Made by a program: the position numbers and the translations under genes. Below, piece after piece: positions 59,742 to 64,000 of a stretch of DNA of 64,000 bases (the first letter of the stretch is position 1; each line of letters begins with the position of its first letter). The stretch is from Candidatus Blautia intestinavium (GTDB lineage Bacteria > Bacillota > Clostridia > Lachnospirales > Lachnospiraceae): positions 1 through 64,000 of the forward strand of contig DXGV01000022.1 in the NCBI GenBank assembly GCA_019113745.1, given 5' to 3'. The notes under the pieces were generated by a model. It saw nothing but the letters and a program-made list of their open reading frames with translations. It was not told the origin of the DNA and did no database searches.

Positions 59742-61336
59742 CTTAAATCATTTCCATTTTCGGGATATTTTTCATATTTTCCGAACTCGCATACCCGTTT
59801 TTTTCCGGCCTTCTTTGCCATATACAGCGCTTCATCCGCGCATTGATAGAGTTTTTCATAATCCCATTCCGCGTTTTCCGTCACGGCGAACCCAATACTG
59901 CATCCTGTTTCTATCTTCTGTCCGTTCCAGCAGATATCGGCCATATGTCTGATCACTTTTTCCGCATATTCACTGATATATGCCGTATCTTCCCCTACCT
60001 TCAAAAGCACCATAAACTCGTCCCCGCCAAACCGTCCTATTTTTGCGTTTTCAGGAGCGTATTTTACCATGATATCCGCCACCTGCTTCAGCACATGATC
60101 GCCGCAGGGATGTCCGTATGTATCGTTTATGTTTTTGAAATCATCCATGTCCAGGATCAGCATGGCTATCCTGTGGGATTTCAGATGCAGAGATTCCAGC
60201 CAGTTCCGGCCGCAGTCACCTATGGAAGCCTTATTTAAAAGGCCTGTGGCGTCCAGAGTGGCGTTTTTCTGAAACTCTATAAGCTGTTCTTTTTCTTTTG
60301 TGATATCATTCATAAATCCTATCGCGTACATCATACTCTCGTCAGATGATGAGCGCTGACAGGCTACCTGTATTTTGAACCAGCGCTGTATATTGCCTCT
60401 GGTCAGAAGCTTGATCTCAAATTTCTGATAGGCGGCTCCCCTTCGCACCGCTTCCATACATTCCCGTATCTTTTTCTTTTCTGCGTCTTCTATCGTCAGA
60501 CAACTGTTCAGGAACTGGCTGAAACGGGGAATCTCATAATCATTTTCAAAAAAATCCCTCCAGTTTTTTGAAAACACCAGCTTATCTTTTTCCGGATCCC
60601 ACTGAAAGGTGATAAAGCCCGCGTTCTGGCTGATAAGATCATACTGTTCCTTTGTAAGCCAGAAACGTCTTGTATGCAGTTTTTCCCCTATTTCATGAAT
60701 CTGCCTGCTCTGATCCAGTTCAATACAGATATGCCGGAACCGCACGATACAGATCACGCTGGCCATCAGCGCGGTAAGCGTATAATTAATTCCATCTCCG
60801 GAAAAAAGAGAAATCTGCGCCGCCGTCATAAAAATAAAATAATTTGCCCAGATGATGATCAGACCATATACGGGCTCCACGATCACCAGCGCGGAAAAGG
60901 CCACAAGCATGGTAGACGCCATTGTCACATGCACATGGTCGGATCTGAAAATGTCATATATATTCAGGCAGGTATTCCAGAAAAGCACGATACCTATATA
61001 AATAAGTGAAATCCTGTTTCCTTTCCTGAAAGACTTCTCTTTCTGTCTGTCATAGATCAGATACAGTATGGAACAAACCAGCAAAAAAGTGTAAAATCCG
61101 AAATAGATCCTGTTATTTAACGTATTCAGTCCGCTGTCGGAGCCAAACAGTACTCTGATTATATTAAACCCTTCCACAGCCAGGCAGAACACAGAGGCGA
61201 CAATACACAAAAGTCTGTTATTCCGGAACGCCTCTTCTATATATTTTTCTTTTCCAACATCAGAAATTATGCTGATTTTCAACGTTAAATTCCCCCCCCC
61301 CGCCACACATACGGCTATACCGCATATTTTTTCCAT
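59738..61336 (-). CDS. Membrane GGDEF diguanylate cyclase with PAS-like domain
   Basis: Up to 532 residues. Five or six membrane helices (about 42-200) are followed by a PAS-like region (about 235-350) and a GGDEF domain with DMDDFKNINDTYGH and GGDEF at 437-441 (numbering from ATG 61336). It should make cyclic di-GMP. The RxxD inhibitory site expected just upstream is absent (PENA), so product inhibition is unlikely. The start is uncertain: ATG 61336 lies right after the promoter -10 box, so would be nearly leaderless. A TTG at 61282 lies nine bases after a run of ten G that could act as ribosome site. Confidence 0.87.
   Translation of the reverse strand: MEKICGIAVCVAGGGNLTLKISIISDVGKEKYIEEAFRNNRLLCIVASVFCLAVEGFNIIRVLFGSDSGLNTLNNRIYFGFYTFLLVCSILYLIYDRQKEKSFRKGNRISLIYIGIVLFWNTCLNIYDIFRSDHVHVTMASTMLVAFSALVIVEPVYGLIIIWANYFIFMTAAQISLFSGDGINYTLTALMASVICIVRFRHICIELDQSRQIHEIGEKLHTRRFWLTKEQYDLISQNAGFITFQWDPEKDKLVFSKNWRDFFENDYEIPRFSQFLNSCLTIEDAEKKKIRECMEAVRRGAAYQKFEIKLLTRGNIQRWFKIQVACQRSSSDESMMYAIGFMNDITKEKEQLIEFQKNATLDATGLLNKASIGDCGRNWLESLHLKSHRIAMLILDMDDFKNINDTYGHPCGDHVLKQVADIMVKYAPENAKIGRFGGDEFMVLLKVGEDTAYISEYAEKVIRHMADICWNGQKIETGCSIGFAVTENAEWDYEKLYQCADEALYMAKKAGKKRVCEFGKYEKYPENGNDLS
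61292..61301 (-). repeat. Homopolymer of ten G near the start of the cyclase gene
   Basis: Ten consecutive C on the plus strand (G on the coding strand), 35 bases inside the frame that starts at ATG 61336 and just before the alternative TTG start. Such a run is rare in this DNA and prone to length change by slippage. Confidence 0.85.
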
Positions 61337-61341
61337 GCACT

Positions 61342-61370
61342 ATTTTACCACAAATTTATACTACGCACAA
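61342..61370 (-). promoter_or_regulatory. Promoter of the diguanylate cyclase gene
   Basis: TTGTGC (61370-61365) and TAAAAT (61347-61342) are 17 bases apart. The predicted transcription start falls at or next to ATG 61336. Confidence 0.5.
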
Positions 61371-61409
61371 TTTATATGCCGACATTTTCAGACATAATCC
61401 GTCTATAAA

Positions 61410-61459
61410 ATATAAAATAAAAAACAAGACCCAGACGTTTTTCTGTCCGTCCGGTCCTG
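61410..61459 (-). terminator. Terminator after the CarD gene
   Basis: On the minus strand CAGGACC-GGACG pairs with CGTC(T)-GGGTCTTG with one bulge and two wobbles, followed by TTTTTTATTTT. It lies 12 bases after the CarD stop. Confidence 0.75.
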
Positions 61460-61470
61460 TTTTCTCTGCT

Positions 61471-61989
61471 TCACGCTTTCGTTGTACGGATTGTTCTGAT
61501 CCTGTCCTGTATATAGTCTTCCATTTTGTTTTTCGGGATATCAAGCAGCATGGACAACTCTGTATATACGTTTTCCTCTGCTGTTTTCAGATATTTCTCG
61601 TCAGTAGCGGTCGCTTTTTTTCCACGGGAAATCCGGTCCCTTTTTCGGAAACGTATGGTTTTGATCATCCGGAGCAGCTCTCTGCACTGGCAGCTTCTGA
61701 TACACTTTTTGTACGTCTCTTCCCTCATTTTTTCATTTTCCACACCCAGCACTTCCATAGCCGGGATCTCATCGATCAGTTCTTCCGCCTCTTCCCTTGT
61801 CAGCAGCCTTCGCATTACCATTTTCTGACTGTCTACCGGAGTAAAAATCTTGCCTTCTGTACTTCCTTCCGGCCGAAGGATATAATACAGGCGGTCTTTT
61901 GGAATCCCCTCCATATCCATCGTAGTGACTCCCATCACCTGACAGATGCCATTCTTTCCATATACAACATATTCTCCGGTTTCAAACAT
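61471..61989 (-). CDS. CarD-family transcription regulator
   Basis: A 172-residue protein with an N-terminal CarD/CdnL RNA-polymerase-interaction domain (MFETGEYVVYGKNGICQVMG, then YYILRP) and a helical C-terminal part with RKRDRISRGKKATATDEKYLKTAEENVY. CarD binds the polymerase beta subunit and stabilises open promoter complexes. I use ATG 61989, behind AAAGGGTG. A 9-bp inverted repeat lies 50-100 bases upstream (62037-62088). Target promoters here are unknown; it lies next to the cyclase but in its own unit. Confidence 0.88.
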   Translation of the reverse strand: MFETGEYVVYGKNGICQVMGVTTMDMEGIPKDRLYYILRPEGSTEGKIFTPVDSQKMVMRRLLTREEAEELIDEIPAMEVLGVENEKMREETYKKCIRSCQCRELLRMIKTIRFRKRDRISRGKKATATDEKYLKTAEENVYTELSMLLDIPKNKMEDYIQDRIRTIRTTKA

Positions 61990-62036
61990 GTTTTCACACC
62001 CTTTCTTTTCTGCTTTCACAAACTACTGTCCCGTGT

Positions 62037-62088
62037 TTTGAACAGGTTACTGTCTGCATTAGTTCACATAATACAATATCTGTTCAAA
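62037..62088. repeat. Inverted repeat upstream of the CarD gene
   Basis: TTTGAACAG (62037-62045) and CTGTTCAAA (62080-62088) are perfect 9-base complements, 34 bases apart. Could be an operator. The space between shows no other feature. Confidence 0.4.
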
Positions 62089-62090
62089 TG

Positions 62091-62125
62091 AAAACTCCCT
62101 GCCGGAGGATGATCCGAAACAAGGA
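62091..62125 (-). terminator. Possible weak terminator after the small DNA-binding protein gene
   Basis: ACTCC and GGAGT pair around an inner CGGA/TCCG hairpin on the minus strand, followed by TTTTCATTTG. The stem is short, so confidence is low. The gap 61990-62223 otherwise contains only the inverted repeat above. Confidence 0.3.
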
Positions 62126-62223
62126 GTCTTTCTCTTAACTATATTTTACCATTTTTTCCGTTTTTTATCAAACAAAATATTTTTTCTGTCTGTTTTTTGT
62201 GAATAATGCGCATATATTCCCAC

Positions 62224-62415
62224 TTATATATTGTGCAGTTTGTCCTTACCGGATTTTTTCCTGTATCGGACGCATTCTGTCAGAAGATATTCAATCTGTC
62301 CATTGATCGAACGGAAATCGTCTTCCGCCCACTGGGCAAGATCATTATAAAGAGAGGCAGATACTCTCAGGGGAATCTGTTTTTTTGCTTTTTCTTTTGC
62401 TTTCTGATCCGCCAT
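62224..62415 (-). CDS. Small ribbon-helix-helix (Arc-like) protein
   Basis: A 63-residue protein. QIPLRVSASLYNDLAQWAEDD followed by RSINGQIEYLLTECVRYRK resembles the Arc/MetJ ribbon-helix-helix fold. Expected to bind DNA as a dimer, perhaps the promoter of its own transcript. AGGGAGG precedes ATG 62415. It follows the SPFH gene by 22 bases and is probably co-transcribed with it. Targets are not visible. Confidence 0.8.
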   Translation of the reverse strand: MADQKAKEKAKKQIPLRVSASLYNDLAQWAEDDFRSINGQIEYLLTECVRYRKKSGKDKLHNI

Positions 62416-62437
62416 GGCACCGCCTCCCTTTTATATT

Positions 62438-63454
62438 TTAATATATTGATCCGCTGTTTACAACAGGCTGCGCGTCTTTATTTCCGCAAAGGACTACAAG
62501 AAGATTGCTTACCATAGCCGCCTTGCGTTCTTCGTCAAGTTCTACAATCTGATTTTCGCTGAGCTGGCGGAGCGCCATTTCCACCATGCTTACCGCGCCT
62601 TCCACGATCTTCTGACGTGCGTCGATCACTGCTTCCGCCTGCTGTCTTTGAAGCATTGCGGAGGCAATTTCCGGCGCGTAAGCCAGATGGGTGATACGCA
62701 CATCCAGAATTTCCAGGCCGGCTTCCGTTACTTTATTCTGAAGCTCTGTCTGCATGATATCGGCGATTTCCTGGCTGCTGCCTCTCAGAGTTTTTTCTTC
62801 CGACTCTCCGCTGGTATCATAGGGATAATCTCTGGCAGCGTTTCTCGTTATCGCGTCGCACTGGATAGAAAGAAACTCTGTATAATTTTCTACATTCAGA
62901 ACTGCCTTGGTCGCATTCTTTACTTTCCAGATCACGATCGTTCCGATCTCCACCGGATTTCCCTGAGCGTCGTTGACTTTCTGGCGTTTATTGTCCAGAG
63001 TCGTAGTTTTCAGCGAGACTTTCTTGGAGCCGCCGCTCTGTCCCACATTCATATTGATGTTAATGGAGCTGCTCTTGGCGGCTGCGCTCTTTTCTGCTGA
63101 CTCCTGATTTTTTGCGGCAGGATTGACGGCGGTACAGAAGGGATTTACCCAGTAAAAGCCCGCGTCGTAAAGCGTTCCGTAATAATTACCGAACAATGTA
63201 AGTACAAGAGCCTCATTTGGCTGCAGGATCCTCAGTCCGAAGAGCATGATAAAACCCGTGCAGTTCAAAATCACTCCGATAATGATCGCGACCGCCAGGA
63301 CTGCTCCCGACGCCGGTCCGTCCATACTCACATACGCTCCTCCCAGCACATAAGCCGGAATTCCCAGAAGCATGACAATCAGTGATACAAACAGCATCGC
63401 CATACCCGAAGCTGCCTTCAGACGCTTTTCCTCCGTTACTTTGATTTTATCCAT
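62438..63454 (-). CDS. SPFH/band-7 domain membrane protein
   Basis: About 338 residues. Two N-terminal hydrophobic segments (about 17-40 and 47-75) are followed by an SPFH core (EALVLTLFGNYYGTLYDAGFYWVNPF, then TTLDNKRQKVNDAQGNPVEIG and a C-terminal QRQQAEAVIDARQKIVEGAV helix). Such proteins form flotillin-like membrane microdomain scaffolds or protease modulators. ATG 63454 has AAGGAGG eight bases upstream; an earlier ATG at 63472 overlaps that site. Partner is likely the neighbouring small DNA-binding protein gene by operon only. Confidence 0.88.
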   Translation of the reverse strand: MDKIKVTEEKRLKAASGMAMLFVSLIVMLLGIPAYVLGGAYVSMDGPASGAVLAVAIIIGVILNCTGFIMLFGLRILQPNEALVLTLFGNYYGTLYDAGFYWVNPFCTAVNPAAKNQESAEKSAAAKSSSININMNVGQSGGSKKVSLKTTTLDNKRQKVNDAQGNPVEIGTIVIWKVKNATKAVLNVENYTEFLSIQCDAITRNAARDYPYDTSGESEEKTLRGSSQEIADIMQTELQNKVTEAGLEILDVRITHLAYAPEIASAMLQRQQAEAVIDARQKIVEGAVSMVEMALRQLSENQIVELDEERKAAMVSNLLVVLCGNKDAQPVVNSGSIY

Positions 63455-63539
63455 AACTCTCTCCTCCTTCATGTGTGATGTTATGTTTTGATATCAATTT
63501 GATATCATCATAATACATCTCGCAATACGGAATGTCAAG

Positions 63540-64000
63540 TCACTTTTTCTCACCCAGCCTTAGTTTTTCCATATAGTCCGCCAGCTCACCGTCCATGCTA
63601 TCGAACAGGTAATTCCTGCTGCTCTGCCGTCTCTGTCTCCATTCCTGTTTTCCCGCTTTTTCCGCGTCTTCGATCTCCTGCTTCAGCCCCTGGGCGGAAA
63701 GCCTGTGGGCGCCCTGTCCCAGGATGATCACCTGCTCCAGTCCGTCTGACGTAGCCACAGTCACCTGATGTTCCCGGCCGATGCGGTGGACAGTTTTTTC
63801 AATATACTGGTCTGCCGTCTCCGCTTCTCTGGTATATACCACATAGATGTTATGATAGGGAACCACTTCCTCCTGATGGCCTTCCACCTTGTAGGCGTCG
63901 AAAACCAGGATCAGGGTACATTTACGGTATCCCTGATAGTTACTGAGAATATCCTTCAGTTTATCGCAGGCGGCGTGGATGTTCTCTTCCGCCAGTTCCC
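63540..64000 (-). CDS. YacP-like NYN-domain ribonuclease, partial
   Basis: The C-terminal 153 or so residues of a NYN (PIN-like) protein; the start lies beyond position 64000. The visible frame reads from ELAEENIHAACDKLKDIL through TLILVFDAYKVEGHQ and VYTREAETADQYIE to TSDGLEQVIILGQGAHRLSA, the pattern of the YacP/Rae1 group, which cleave mRNA at the ribosome in Bacillus. D in FDAYK and in TADQYIE are expected metal-binding residues. It ends 86 bases before the SPFH start and could belong to an upstream rRNA methyltransferase operon, which is not visible. Confidence 0.82.
   Translation of the reverse strand, partial: ELAEENIHAACDKLKDILSNYQGYRKCTLILVFDAYKVEGHQEEVVPYHNIYVVYTREAETADQYIEKTVHRIGREHQVTVATSDGLEQVIILGQGAHRLSAQGLKQEIEDAEKAGKQEWRQRRQSSRNYLFDSMDGELADYMEKLRLGEKK

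Noticed and set aside
26832..61336. Integrated prophage or transposon
   Set aside because: No integrase, transposase, attachment repeats or phage structural genes were seen, despite the A/T-rich block.
61356..61544. A 62-residue minus-strand frame after the CarD gene
   Set aside because: It overlaps CarD in another frame and runs through the CarD terminator; no ribosome site or recognisable sequence.

Overview
The window looks like a chromosomal segment of a Gram-positive anaerobe of the Lachnospiraceae (Clostridia). This is inferred from the gene set (HPr kinase, DivIVA-like protein, CarD, DUF1846, the yedE/yedF selenium genes), strong AGGAGG-type ribosome sites, tRNA genes without encoded CCA, and several class I cyclic di-GMP riboswitches. 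No genus is claimed. Most genes are on the minus strand.

Positions 1-25800 are ordinary chromosome. A strong leftward promoter and leader at the left edge probably start an rRNA operon outside the window. Two tRNA-Ser genes follow, then a tRNA-modification operon (tsaE-tsaB-rimI-rnz-tsaD-ispD), a cyclophilin, a YigZ protein, a C39-like peptidase, a class A penicillin-binding protein, and an operon ftsH-uvrC-hprK-glucokinase. Next come a DUF1846 protein, galE, a sugar nucleotidyltransferase, an orphan response regulator, greA, and a selenium cluster (DUF3343, TusA/YedF-like, YedE transporter, cysteine desulfurase-like enzyme, LysR regulator).

Positions 26800-61400 form an accessory island apparently built around cyclic di-GMP. 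Three class I cyclic di-GMP riboswitches, each with its own intrinsic terminator, precede three leftward operons. The first (32140 to 26832) encodes an HPr-kinase-like protein, a PqqD-like protein, an S26-type peptidase, a 55-residue precursor peptide, a radical SAM/SPASM enzyme and an ABC exporter. The second (33970 to 32144) encodes a second 55-residue precursor with the same leader and a paralogous radical SAM enzyme. Both precursors were read directly from the DNA. The third (59741 to about 35287) is a 24-kb exopolysaccharide operon. It begins with a MotA/TolQ-type proton-channel protein fused to a degenerate EAL domain and a MotB-like protein carrying SpaA/CnaB-like repeats. It continues with a Wzz/CpsD-like chain-length protein, a polymerase, glycosyltransferases, a complete GDP-mannose supply, a GDP-mannose 6-dehydrogenase resembling AlgD, a heparinase/alginate-lyase-like protein, a CapK-like protein, a flippase and an asparagine-synthetase-like protein. 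A GGDEF diguanylate cyclase lies directly upstream; its stop codon sits inside the -35 box of the exopolysaccharide promoter, and a run of ten G residues lies near its start.

The proposed logic is that the local cyclase makes cyclic di-GMP, which sets transcription of the polysaccharide and of two modified peptides, while the EAL fusion may sense the same signal at a proton channel. The direction of each switch, the peptide modifications and the motor function are inferences.

The right end (61400-64000) holds a CarD regulator, a small ribbon-helix-helix protein, an SPFH protein and the C-terminal part of a YacP/NYN ribonuclease-like protein.
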